Part shown: positions 36,970 to 45,415 of the stretch, piece after piece | Layout of the letters: each line of letters begins with the position of its first letter | How positions within the stretch are numbered: position 1 is the stretch's first letter | Source of the DNA: Nostoc sp. XA010 | GTDB lineage: Bacteria; Cyanobacteriota; Cyanobacteriia; Cyanobacteriales; Nostocaceae | Reading direction: 5' to 3' | Length of the DNA stretch: 64,000 nucleotides | NCBI RefSeq assembly: GCF_020829625.1 | Contig: NZ_JAIVFX010000006.1 | Location: 1 to 64,000, forward strand | Notes under the pieces: model-generated | What the model was told of the DNA's origin: nothing | What the model saw: only the letters and a program-made list of their open reading frames with translations | The model's database searches: none | Position numbers and translations under genes: made by a program

Positions 36970-37010
36970 AATCTCACGCAGAGGCGCAGAGTTTTTCTCT
37001 GCGTGAGATT
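36970..37010 (-). terminator. Perfect inverted repeat after the thioredoxin-NHL gene
   Basis: 14-base arms AATCTCACGCAGAG and CTCTGCGTGAGATT with a 13-base loop, adjoining the stop at 37017. The arms resemble a dispersed CGCAGAGGCGC repeat. No strong T-run follows, so termination is likely but not certain. Confidence 0.55.
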
Positions 37011-37016
37011 ATGATT

Positions 37017-38531
37017 CTATAAATTCGGCGGAATACAAACATCTGGCGCACACAACCCAAGAAAATCTAGCGTTGTCACCTCAAGAGTATTCAAATCCAC
37101 GCGGCGGATGGCATGATTATTGGTATCGGCAATATATAAAAAAGAAGCGATCGCACTCAATCCCGAAGGTTCAAAAAACCGAGTGTTTTTACCTTGGCCA
37201 TTTTGTAAACCAGCAGAACCATCTCCTAAAACTGTTTGACAATTTCCACTAGAACTAACTAATTTAATTTTGTGATTGTAAGTATCTGCTACCCACAGAA
37301 AATTTTGAGCATATTCCACCCCTAAACAGTGTTGCAAACGAACATCTTCACCTTGTTCATCTACATCGCCAAAACCAAATAAACCTCCGCTACCGCAAAC
37401 AGTTCGCACTTGATACGGTTCTACAATTCCCACACCACGAATTGAACTAACTTCACTGTCAGCAATATATAATTCATTCCCATCTGTACTGATACCGCTA
37501 GGTTGAGCAAAGGCAGATTCAGTAAGTGAACCATCAATACAAGCTTCTGCACCAGTACCAGCATAAGTTTTGATAATGCCAGTTTCTAAATCCATTTCCC
37601 AAATTTGATGAGGCCCAGCCATTGCAATAAACAAGGTATTTCCCACTTTCACTAAATCCCAAGGGGAATTTAGCGCAGTTTCTAAACCAGCACCGCCATG
37701 AGGACGGATATTGCGGCTTTGTTCACCAGTTCCTGCGATCGCTTCCACTACTTGACGCTTCAAATCAACTCGCCGCAGTGTATGATTTTCTGTATCAGCA
37801 ACATAAAGAATTTGATTTTCGGCATCATAAGCCATTCCCTGTGGTGCAAAAAATTGCGCTTCGTTAAAAGCACCATCAGTTAAGCCAGATTTTCCAGTAC
37901 CAATCAAGTGCAGAATTTCGCCGTCGAAACTACTCATAATCAGGCGATGATGTCCAGAGTCAGCGATGAATAAACCTATTGGAGTAGCTAGAACTTTGCC
38001 AGGAAAAGCTAGAGGTGTAATTAATGGTTGGCGCTGTTTTTCTAAAGTTAAGCTGAGTTCTTGGAAATCAATTGTCCCTTTTTCTTGATGTTGCTGAATT
38101 AACTTTTGAATCAACTCGTCTAAAGTGTCACGATTTCCTTCACCAGAAATCTGGCCAATCACGTAACCTTCTGGATCAATAATTATTAAAGTAGGCCAAG
38201 CACGCACAGCATACTCTTCCCATACTCGAAAATTGCTGTCAACTACAACTGGGTGTTCAATGTCGTAGCGCAGGATAGCTTGGCGAATATTTTCTGTTTC
38301 TTTTTCGTTATCAAATTTGGCGGAGTGAACGCCGATAACAGTAAGGCTATCTTTATATTTTTGTTCTAAATATTTTAGGTTTGGCAGAATATGCAGACAA
38401 TTGATACAGCAGTATGTCCAAAAGTCTAAAATTACAACTCTACCCTTGAACTGTTTAAGAAACAAAGGTTTATCGGTGTTGAGCCAAGAGTAATTTTGCG
38501 GTAATTCTGGCGCTCTGACACGGGGAATCAT
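37017..38531 (-). CDS. Thioredoxin-like protein with NHL-repeat propeller (NHLRC2 type)
   Basis: A 504-residue soluble protein. The N-terminal thioredoxin-like domain (about 20-150) has FWTYCCINCLHILPNL, where CCINC replaces the usual CxxC redox site, and AWPTLIIIDPEGYV with the cis-proline. A linker leads into a six-bladed NHL beta-propeller (about 175-495) with repeats such as FFAPQGMAYD...LYVADTENHTLRRVD and the final FFEPSGLSAI...LYIADTNNHAIRRVD. This matches NHLRC2-like proteins found from bacteria to animals. The biochemical role is unsettled, probably redox or scaffold. There is no signal peptide, so it is cytoplasmic. Confidence 0.9.
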   Translation of the reverse strand: MIPRVRAPELPQNYSWLNTDKPLFLKQFKGRVVILDFWTYCCINCLHILPNLKYLEQKYKDSLTVIGVHSAKFDNEKETENIRQAILRYDIEHPVVVDSNFRVWEEYAVRAWPTLIIIDPEGYVIGQISGEGNRDTLDELIQKLIQQHQEKGTIDFQELSLTLEKQRQPLITPLAFPGKVLATPIGLFIADSGHHRLIMSSFDGEILHLIGTGKSGLTDGAFNEAQFFAPQGMAYDAENQILYVADTENHTLRRVDLKRQVVEAIAGTGEQSRNIRPHGGAGLETALNSPWDLVKVGNTLFIAMAGPHQIWEMDLETGIIKTYAGTGAEACIDGSLTESAFAQPSGISTDGNELYIADSEVSSIRGVGIVEPYQVRTVCGSGGLFGFGDVDEQGEDVRLQHCLGVEYAQNFLWVADTYNHKIKLVSSSGNCQTVLGDGSAGLQNGQGKNTRFFEPSGLSAIASFLYIADTNNHAIRRVDLNTLEVTTLDFLGLCAPDVCIPPNL

Positions 38532-38684
38532 AAAGTATACTTTGCTCTTAGAGGATGTTTATACCAATTTTCTGAAATAGATCGATGAAAAATAATGATA
38601 TATTACCGTGTGTTGCTACTAGAGACTTAGACAAAACTAAACCGAAGTTTAATTCCAGGAGAATTAGATATTTAAGCAGTAAAT

Positions 38685-38885
38685 ATGAAGTCAGAAACAC
38701 GAAATGTATTATTACAAGCTTACGCACAATTACAAGAAATTATTGATAAGTTGTACGAAGCTCATGACAGAGCAATAGCAAACAATAATTTTGATGATGC
38801 TAGCTTACTGGCTAGTAGAGCAGATAGACTTTATGAAGAAGCAGAAAATTTGGAAATTGTGATTTTAGAACAGGAGCAAAGATGA
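38685..38885 (+). CDS. Small helical protein, first of an overlapping pair
   Basis: 66 residues, highly charged and almost entirely helical in pattern (LLQAYAQLQEIIDKLYEAHD, then an ASRADRLYEEAENLE heptad run). There is no signal peptide or cysteine. Its stop overlaps the start of the next gene by four bases (ATGA), so the two are co-translated. I do not recognise a family. The size and coupling recall toxin-antitoxin or adaptor pairs, but no toxin motif is seen. Its ribosome-binding site is weak. Confidence 0.5.
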   Translation: MKSETRNVLLQAYAQLQEIIDKLYEAHDRAIANNNFDDASLLASRADRLYEEAENLEIVILEQEQR

Positions 38886-39070
38886 AAACAATTGAAGAAT
38901 TAAAGACTCGTATTAAGGAACTCAGTAAACAAGCTGTTGAACTCAGGCAAAAAGCATCTGAAGTGTATTTAACTAACCAAGAGCAAGCCAAACAGTTTAG
39001 GCAACAGGCAAGAGAAGCTAGTAAGCGCTGCCAAGTATTGATACAAGAGTTAAAACGCCAACAAGTTTAA
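38882..39070 (+). CDS. Small helical protein, second of an overlapping pair
   Basis: 62 residues, a basic coiled-coil-like sequence (IEELKTRIKELSKQAVELRQ, then QAREASKRCQVLIQELKRQ). AGGAG lies 6 bases upstream of the ATG inside the previous gene. The overlap and the strong terminator that begins at its stop codon support a real two-gene transcript. The partner is acidic and this protein is basic, so they could form a heteromeric coiled coil; that is inference. Confidence 0.5.
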   Translation: MKTIEELKTRIKELSKQAVELRQKASEVYLTNQEQAKQFRQQAREASKRCQVLIQELKRQQV

Positions 39071-39114
39071 AGTTAAAAACTGGCAGTTCTCAAAGCTAGC
39101 CAGTTTTTAACTTT
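39069..39114. terminator. Strong terminator overlapping the stop codon
   Basis: Perfect 16-base arms AAAGTTAAAAACTGGC and GCCAGTTTTTAACTTT with a 14-base loop. The left arm starts within the TAA of the small protein gene. It also faces the end of the leftward lectin gene and could serve both. Confidence 0.85.
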
Positions 39115-39179
39115 ACATATTTACGAAATCCTGTACCTTAGCTCTGGGCGATTCATCCGGTTTCAGTCAACCAGTATTC

Positions 39180-39767
39180 TTAAAACTTTGGTTCCCATCG
39201 CCACCTCTGATCTGAGGTTCTACCAGAGGTGTTAAATCCAGATAGTTCGCAATCAAAAAGTTGCAATGGTGCACCATTCGCTGTGCCAGGATCTCCAGCT
39301 ACATCAATGCATTTGTTGGATAATCCATTTCTAATAAATCCTGCACCAATGTATTCCCACCTCTGATCAGAGGTGTTACCAGAAGTGTTAAATCCAGATA
39401 GTTCGCAATCAAAAAGTTGCAATGGTGCACCATTCGCTGTGCCAGGATCTCCAGCTACATCAATGCACTTGTTTGACAATTTATTTCTGATAAATCCCCC
39501 ACGAATAAATTCCCATTTTTGATCTGTGATTCTACCAGATGGGTTAAATCCAGATAGTTCGCAATCAAAAAGTTGCAATCGCGCACCATTAACTGTACCA
39601 GGATCTCCAGCTACATCAATGCACTTGTTGGATAGTTCGTTTCTTATAAACATTCCTCCTACTTGTGCAATAGCATTTTGATTTTCTATGACGCAAGTTG
39701 CTCCCCATAACAGTGAGCCAACGAATCCAACTGCGATCGCTGCCTGCTTTTTTAAATTAGGTTTCAC
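39180..39767 (-). CDS. Secreted ricin-B-type lectin with three near-identical repeats
   Basis: A 195-residue exported protein. A signal peptide of about 35 residues (LKKQAAIAVGFVGSLLWGAT) is followed by three repeats of about 50 residues. Each has FIRNxLSNKCIDVAGDPGT, then LQLFDCELSGFN and QRWE, the Q-x-W of the beta-trefoil ricin fold with two cysteines per repeat. Three such blocks make a single trefoil, a carbohydrate-binding module. Repeats 2 and 3 are almost identical at DNA level, showing recent homogenisation. No enzyme domain is attached. The role is probably sugar binding outside the cell. Confidence 0.87.
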   Translation of the reverse strand: MKPNLKKQAAIAVGFVGSLLWGATCVIENQNAIAQVGGMFIRNELSNKCIDVAGDPGTVNGARLQLFDCELSGFNPSGRITDQKWEFIRGGFIRNKLSNKCIDVAGDPGTANGAPLQLFDCELSGFNTSGNTSDQRWEYIGAGFIRNGLSNKCIDVAGDPGTANGAPLQLFDCELSGFNTSGRTSDQRWRWEPKF

Positions 39768-39877
39768 AAATTTTTTCTCCTTAATTTTATGTTTTTACGT
39801 TATTAAAAAGCCTTGATAAGCTTCAGAATATATTGTTAGTTACTATTTAATAAATGAACTTTTAGAAAATTTACATT

Positions 39878-40792
39878 TTGAAAAGACTTGGCAAACTAAC
39901 TACTACGGACTTGTCAGCCTGGGTGCAACTAGCTAAAATTCAGGCTAAACAGGGACAAGTTGCCGATCGCATTCCGCAATTGGCTTTGGCTAATCCTAGT
40001 TGGTTTGCAGTTCATATCTGCTGTAAATCGGGAAAAACTATCAGATTTGGGGATATAGATTGTGTTTTCCCGCTAATGAGCGTTATTAAGACATTTTCCT
40101 TACTTTATCTGCTAGAACACTTTGGTGCAGAAACAGTTTTTGGGTGGGTTGGGGTGCAACCATCCGATGCACCTTTCAATTCTTTAGAACAACTGATTGC
40201 CGATCGCGGATACCCCCGTAACCCGATGATTAATAGTGGAGCAATTACCCTCGCTGACAAATTACCAGGAAAGGACGCTAGTCAACGCACTCTTTTATTT
40301 TGTCAATGGCTCAACCAATTAGCAGGTTGCCAATTATCTTTAAATGAGGTGATGCTGGCTTCAGTGCGATTAACACGCTCAACAATCAATGAAGCGATCG
40401 CAAACTATCTTGCCAAAATAGGTCATCTAGAAAATTTGGAAATAGCACTTGACACTTATGAGCAAATATGCTGTCTATCGGGGCGAGTTGAAGATTTAGC
40501 CCTGTTAGGAAAGCTCTTAGCTTGTGAAAACGGCTGTTTATCATCACAAAATCGCCGAATTGTCAATGCTGTGATGTTAACTTGTGGACTGTATGAAGCT
40601 TCTGCGGAGTTTGCAGTCAGGATTGGTCTACCGATGAAATCAGGGATTGGTGGTGGACTTGTAGCAATAGTACCAGGTGAGGGAGCGATCGCTTGCTACA
40701 GTCCCGTGTTGGATAATATCGGAAATCCTGTAGGTGCGATCGCGTTTGTTGAGGCTTTAGCGCAAGAGTTACAGTTGAGTGTCTTTGGTTAA
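39878..40792 (+). CDS. glsA: Glutaminase A
   Basis: Hydrolyses glutamine to glutamate and ammonia, cytoplasmic. It is the serine-dependent beta-lactamase-like type. Residues FPLMSVIKTFSLLYLLEHFG contain the catalytic Ser-x-x-Lys. NPMINSGAITL is the oxyanion/asparagine block. MTSxxE-type positions are seen in LNEVMLASVRLTRSTINEAI, and PMKSGIGGGLVAIVPGEGAI closes the fold. Length is 304, the normal size. The start is TTG at 39878 with no ATG nearby that fits. The last 24 bases overlap the end of the convergent lipoprotein gene. Confidence 0.93.
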   Translation: MKRLGKLTTTDLSAWVQLAKIQAKQGQVADRIPQLALANPSWFAVHICCKSGKTIRFGDIDCVFPLMSVIKTFSLLYLLEHFGAETVFGWVGVQPSDAPFNSLEQLIADRGYPRNPMINSGAITLADKLPGKDASQRTLLFCQWLNQLAGCQLSLNEVMLASVRLTRSTINEAIANYLAKIGHLENLEIALDTYEQICCLSGRVEDLALLGKLLACENGCLSSQNRRIVNAVMLTCGLYEASAEFAVRIGLPMKSGIGGGLVAIVPGEGAIACYSPVLDNIGNPVGAIAFVEALAQELQLSVFG

Positions 40793-42433
40793 CTCAGGTT
40801 TTTCTGCTTCGGGAGCGCTTATTTTAGGTAACGGCGTTGATTCAGGAGTTGGCGTTACCTCTAACTGTGATTCTGGTGCAGGAGACTTAATGATCTCTGG
40901 CAGTGCCGATGGCAAACTAGAAGATGGCGCAACTGGTGCTTCTGGATTGAGGACTTTACCAGCCCGACGGTTGAAAAATCCGCCAAATCTAGGTTTTGTA
41001 GGCTGAGGTACAACTTTTTCAGGTAACGGCTTTGATTCAGGAGTTGGCGTTACCTCTGGTTGTGGTTCTGGTATTGGCGTAATTATTTCAGGTGCAGGAG
41101 ACTCAATAATCTCTGGTAGCGTAGGTGGCAAACTAGGGGATGGCGCAACTGGTGCTTCTGGGTTGAGGACTTTACCCGCCCGACGGTTGAAAAATCCGTC
41201 CGATCTAGGTTTTGTTGTTTGAGGCACAACTTTTTCAGGTAACGGACTTGATTCAGGAGTTGGTGTTACCTCTGGTTGTGGTTCTGGTATTGGGGACAAG
41301 GTGGGAGATGGTATAGCCGTTGGAACTTCTAATTTTGGTTGTTCTGCCTTGGTTGGCTCTGTTTTAGCTTCTTTGGGAATTTCAGTTTCGGGAATCGGCT
41401 GTTTTTCTACCTTCGGTTCTATTTCGGGTGTTTTTTCAACGGACGGGGTAGGTGTAAATCTATAATTTGGATCTACAATGCCGCGCACCTCATCTGCCGT
41501 AACTTCTCCTCTGACAATTCTCGACAAAGTGTCTTTACCCTTTGGCTGGTAGTCAATCAATCTAACTGTAGTATTGAAGGCATTTTTGACAGAATTTCCC
41601 TGGTTATCGAGAAATTCTAGTTTTACCCAGTTTTTTCCTGGATGGAAGCCTTTAAGATAAACTGCTTGCCAGCGATCGAAAATAAAGCTTTCACCATTAA
41701 TTGTGGAGCGGATGCGCCAATCACTGAATTGGTCGTTAGAGTTTTCTTTGCCAACGAGGTGCAGGGGAGCGTTAGTTAGGTAAAAGTCCAGTAAGATTGG
41801 TTCTGCTCCGTAGCTACTTTGAGGGCGGCTGTAAGTTAGCAGGGGTAACTTGGGATCTGGATTGTTGTCGTCAGTTTTGGTGAAGACGTGAAATGTTGTT
41901 TGGGCATAAGCGCCTTCATTCTTAAAGCTTTCATGCCAAGGACGAGAGGCAAAGACGCGCAGAGTATGAGTACCTGGAGACAAGTCTGGCAAAACCAAGG
42001 GCTGATTCAGGTCGTAAACAGGGATATAAGGTTGGTTATCTAGAATTACGTGTAGATGGGGTCCTAGTTGTAATTGTGAATCCTTAAATATTGGTAGATC
42101 CTTAACCTGAAAACTGGCTGTGGCTTTGTTATCTTGGAGAACTTCATCAGCTTGTGGAGTAACAATTGTCACTTGTGGCTGATAAACTTCCAAAGTTGTC
42201 CGCAGTTCTTGGATAACAGATGGTGGAGAAACTTCCGAAAATTGCTTTGAAATTTGAGAAATCTGTGGAGGGTTTTCTCTATAGTCAGTAGATATTTCCT
42301 GGCTACTCACTTTCTCGCCACAACTGGTCAAGCTTAATACCAGCACCAATGTCATTACCCACCTGAAAATCGGGAGCCTCTCAGGGAGGAGCTTCTTTAA
42401 CACCCTTTTCTGCCACGAGTTCATGCGTTCCAC
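40769..42433 (-). CDS. Lipoprotein with a conserved domain and a proline-rich repeated tail
   Basis: A 554-residue envelope lipoprotein: basic N-terminus, hydrophobic stretch and lipobox LTSC (Cys38). Residues about 85-310 form a conserved domain with VTIVTPQADEVLQDN, GPHLHVILDNQPYIPVYDLN and PGTHTLRVFASRPWHESFKN, resembling DUF4399-like beta domains. The last 200 residues are proline/glutamate/threonine-rich. They contain an almost perfect two-copy block (PEPQPEVTPTPES, LPEKVVPQ, GFFNRRAGKVLNPEAPVAPS) that may span the cell wall. The function is unknown. The gene is divergent from psaA across 540 bases. Confidence 0.78.
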   Translation of the reverse strand: MERMNSWQKRVLKKLLPERLPIFRWVMTLVLVLSLTSCGEKVSSQEISTDYRENPPQISQISKQFSEVSPPSVIQELRTTLEVYQPQVTIVTPQADEVLQDNKATASFQVKDLPIFKDSQLQLGPHLHVILDNQPYIPVYDLNQPLVLPDLSPGTHTLRVFASRPWHESFKNEGAYAQTTFHVFTKTDDNNPDPKLPLLTYSRPQSSYGAEPILLDFYLTNAPLHLVGKENSNDQFSDWRIRSTINGESFIFDRWQAVYLKGFHPGKNWVKLEFLDNQGNSVKNAFNTTVRLIDYQPKGKDTLSRIVRGEVTADEVRGIVDPNYRFTPTPSVEKTPEIEPKVEKQPIPETEIPKEAKTEPTKAEQPKLEVPTAIPSPTLSPIPEPQPEVTPTPESSPLPEKVVPQTTKPRSDGFFNRRAGKVLNPEAPVAPSPSLPPTLPEIIESPAPEIITPIPEPQPEVTPTPESKPLPEKVVPQPTKPRFGGFFNRRAGKVLNPEAPVAPSSSLPSALPEIIKSPAPESQLEVTPTPESTPLPKISAPEAEKPELTKDTQL

Positions 42434-42972
42434 CCAGTGATAGTCTTCGACAATTTACAGATTATTTTGGCTCAAACTGTCCATCTGGAACCATAGCCCA
42501 AAAGGTGAAATCTACCTCACATCCCATAATTTCTCTTGTGTATGTCTGGAAATTTAAAATAAGTCATATTCTTTACAGCTTTTTACTTACAACAATGGAA
42601 ATATGACACAAATGTTCATAAGTAATAGTAGCCAAAGCTGGAACATCGGCTCATACAGCCAAACCATAAAATTTGCAAATTGTTATTCTTTGTAAATTAA
42701 ATGGCTAATCTATTGACTTTTGGACAAAGGCTTTGCAGTTAAAAGGCAGTTAAGGCAGGAATTCCAGCAATATTTCAGCAAGTTTGAATTATTGTTAAAA
42801 TATCTCCAACTATCTCCAACAAAGTACAAGTTAAGACTCTATAATTCAACGAGAAACAACAATCCACATCGGTCTTCATCGCGGCTTCAGTAAAAAAAAT
42901 TCTGGATTTTGCGGTAATGGTTAATTTTGTGGTATTCATGATTCCTCATTCCTTATCTAGAGAGGAGGTCGA
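42434..42972 (+). promoter_or_regulatory. psaA upstream region with candidate promoter
   Basis: A 540-base divergent spacer. A consensus -10 box TATAAT lies at 42840-42845, about 128 bases before the ATG. No TTGACA is found at the proper distance. Instead a perfect 10-base direct repeat, TATCTCCAAC twice (42801-42820), covers the -20 to -40 positions and could bind a regulator. GAGGAGG at 42961-42967 is the ribosome-binding site. The long leader fits light-regulated psaA genes, but the start site is not proven here. Confidence 0.45.
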
Positions 42973-45231
42973 ATGACAATAAGTCCTCCGGAGCGAGAGG
43001 AAAAGAAGGCAAGAGTAATCGTCGATAATGACCCAGTTCCAACCTCATTCGAGAAATGGGCGCAACCTGGACATTTCGACAGATCCTTAGCCAGAGGCCC
43101 CAAAACCACTACATGGATTTGGAACCTTCACGCACTCGCCCATGATTTTGATACACATACAAGCGATTTAGAAGATATATCCCGCAAGATATTCTCAGCC
43201 CACTTTGGCCACTTAGCCGTAATAATGGTTTGGTTGAGCGGGATGATTTTCCACGGGGCGAAGTTTTCTAACTACGAAGCTTGGTTAAGCGACCCGTTGA
43301 ACGTTAGACCAAGTGCTCAGGTCGTTTGGCCCATTGTGGGACAAGACATTTTAAACGGTGATGTTGGCGGTGGTTTCCACGGTATTCAAATCACCTCTGG
43401 TTTGTTCCAAGTATGGCGTGGCTGGGGTATCACAAACTCCTTCCAGCTTTACGTGACTGCGATCGGTGGCTTGGTATTAGCAGGCTTATTACTATTTGCT
43501 GGCTGGTTCCATTACCACAAACGCGCTCCCAAACTGGAATGGTTCCAGAATGTGGAGTCAATGCTGAATCACCACTTGCAAATATTGCTAGGTTGTGGTT
43601 CCTTGGGATGGGCAGGTCACATAATCCACGTATCCGCACCGACCAACAAGCTTTTGGATGCAGGCGTTGCTCTCAAAGACATACCCTTGCCCCACGAGTT
43701 CATCTTGAACAAAGGCTTGTTGACCGAGTTGTATCCCAGCTTTGCTGCTGGTTTAGCACCTTTCTTCACCTTGAACTGGGGTCAGTATGCTGACTTCCTG
43801 ACCTTCAAGGGCGGTCTAAACCCGGTAACAGGCGGCTTGTGGATGACTGACATTGCTCATCACCATTTAGCGATCGCAGTTATCTTTATCATTGCTGGTC
43901 ACCAGTACCGTACCAACTGGGGTATTGGTCACAGCATTAAAGAGATCCTGGAAAACCATAAAGGTCCTTTCACCGGTGAAGGTCACAAAGGTCTCTACGA
44001 AAACCTGACCTCATCCTGGCACGCTCAGTTGGCTACTAACCTGGCCTTCTTGGGTTCGCTGACCATCATCGTCGCGCATCACATGTACGCGATGCCCCCT
44101 TATCCATATTTGGCAACTGATTATGCTACACAGTTGTGCATTTTCACCCACCACATGTGGATTGGTGCATTTTGTATAGTCGGCGGTGCGGCTCACGCTG
44201 CCATCTTCATGGTGCGGGATTACGATCCAGTTGTGAACCAAAACAACTTGCTGGATCGGGTGCTCCGTCACCGAGATGCGATTATTTCTCACCTTAACTG
44301 GGTGTGTATCTTCCTCGGCTTCCATAGCTTTGGACTTTACATTCACAACGATACAATGCGTGCCTTGGGGCGTCCCCAAGATATGTTCTCTGATAATGCA
44401 ATTCAGTTGCAGCCAGTGTTTGCCCAGTGGGTACAAAATATCCACACCCTAGCTCCTGGTGGCACTGCTCCCAATGCGCTAGAACCCGTTAGCTATGCTT
44501 TCGGCGGTGGGATTTTGGCTGTAGGCGGTAAGGTAGCGATGATGCCCATTGCTTTGGGTACGGCGGACTTCTTAATCCACCATATTCACGCATTCCAAAT
44601 CCACGTTACTGTCCTAATTCTGCTCAAAGGTGTACTGTTTGCCCGTAGCTCTCGTCTGATTCCAGACAAAGCAAACCTGGGCTTCCGCTTCCCCTGCGAT
44701 GGTCCTGGTCGTGGCGGTACTTGTCAAGTATCTGGTTGGGATCATGTGTTCCTCGGACTTTTCTGGATGTACAACACAATATCCATTGCAATTTTCCACT
44801 TCAGCTGGAAGATGCAATCAGATGTCTGGGGAACCGTAGATGCAGATGGTGCTGTGACTCACATCACCGGTGGTAACTTTGCCCAAAGCGCCATCACCAT
44901 CAACGGTTGGTTGCGAGACTTCTTGTGGGCGCAAGCTACGCAAGTCATCAATTCCTATGGCAGTGCGCTATCTGCTTATGGACTCATGTTCTTAGGCGCT
45001 CACTTTGTTTGGGCATTCAGCTTGATGTTCCTGTTCAGTGGTCGCGGCTACTGGCAAGAACTAATTGAGTCCATTGTTTGGGCGCATAACAAACTGAAGG
45101 TAGCACCAGCAATTCAGCCTCGCGCTCTGAGCATTATTCAGGGTCGGGCTGTAGGGGTAGCTCACTACCTCTTAGGAGGAATTGCCACAACTTGGGCGTT
45201 CTTCCATGCACACATCCTTTCAGTAGGGTAG
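42973..45231 (+). CDS. psaA: Photosystem I P700 chlorophyll a apoprotein A1
   Basis: One of the two large subunits of the photosystem I reaction centre in the thylakoid membrane. It binds most antenna chlorophyll, half of P700 and shares the FX iron-sulfur cluster. At 752 residues it has full length. The start [20 protein letters not shown], the many histidine pairs in eleven helices (for example [20 protein letters not shown]) and [12 protein letters not shown] with the two FX cysteines leave no doubt. The ATG has GAGGAGG 6 bases upstream. psaB follows after 184 bases. Confidence 0.99.
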   Translation: MTISPPEREEKKARVIVDNDPVPTSFEKWAQPGHFDRSLARGPKTTTWIWNLHALAHDFDTHTSDLEDISRKIFSAHFGHLAVIMVWLSGMIFHGAKFSNYEAWLSDPLNVRPSAQVVWPIVGQDILNGDVGGGFHGIQITSGLFQVWRGWGITNSFQLYVTAIGGLVLAGLLLFAGWFHYHKRAPKLEWFQNVESMLNHHLQILLGCGSLGWAGHIIHVSAPTNKLLDAGVALKDIPLPHEFILNKGLLTELYPSFAAGLAPFFTLNWGQYADFLTFKGGLNPVTGGLWMTDIAHHHLAIAVIFIIAGHQYRTNWGIGHSIKEILENHKGPFTGEGHKGLYENLTSSWHAQLATNLAFLGSLTIIVAHHMYAMPPYPYLATDYATQLCIFTHHMWIGAFCIVGGAAHAAIFMVRDYDPVVNQNNLLDRVLRHRDAIISHLNWVCIFLGFHSFGLYIHNDTMRALGRPQDMFSDNAIQLQPVFAQWVQNIHTLAPGGTAPNALEPVSYAFGGGILAVGGKVAMMPIALGTADFLIHHIHAFQIHVTVLILLKGVLFARSSRLIPDKANLGFRFPCDGPGRGGTCQVSGWDHVFLGLFWMYNTISIAIFHFSWKMQSDVWGTVDADGAVTHITGGNFAQSAITINGWLRDFLWAQATQVINSYGSALSAYGLMFLGAHFVWAFSLMFLFSGRGYWQELIESIVWAHNKLKVAPAIQPRALSIIQGRAVGVAHYLLGGIATTWAFFHAHILSVG

Positions 45232-45247
45232 CAATCAGCTTTCTACA

Positions 45248-45367
45248 AGTTAGGAGTTAGGAGTTAGGAATGAAGTTAGGAGTTAGAAGTTAGGAGTTAG
45301 AAATAAAAATTTAAAACTCATAACTGACAACTCATAATTCTCAACTCACAACTCATAACTCCTAACT
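45248..45367 (+). repeat. Heptanucleotide repeats forming a hairpin between psaA and psaB
   Basis: Left part: seven or so copies of GTTAGGA/GTTAGAA. Right part: ACTCATA/ACTCACA copies ending ACTCCTAAC, the reverse complement. The two halves can fold into one long imperfect hairpin in the psaA-psaB transcript. Such short tandemly repeated heptamers are known from heterocystous cyanobacteria. Confidence 0.8.
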
Positions 45368-45415
45368 ATCCCAGCTGATACTTGATGGCTAAAGGTCAGA
45401 GGATTTATTAAACCT

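Noticed and set aside
44011..44445. Long antisense frames across psaA and psaB
   Set aside because: They are shadows of highly conserved photosystem genes with biased codon use.
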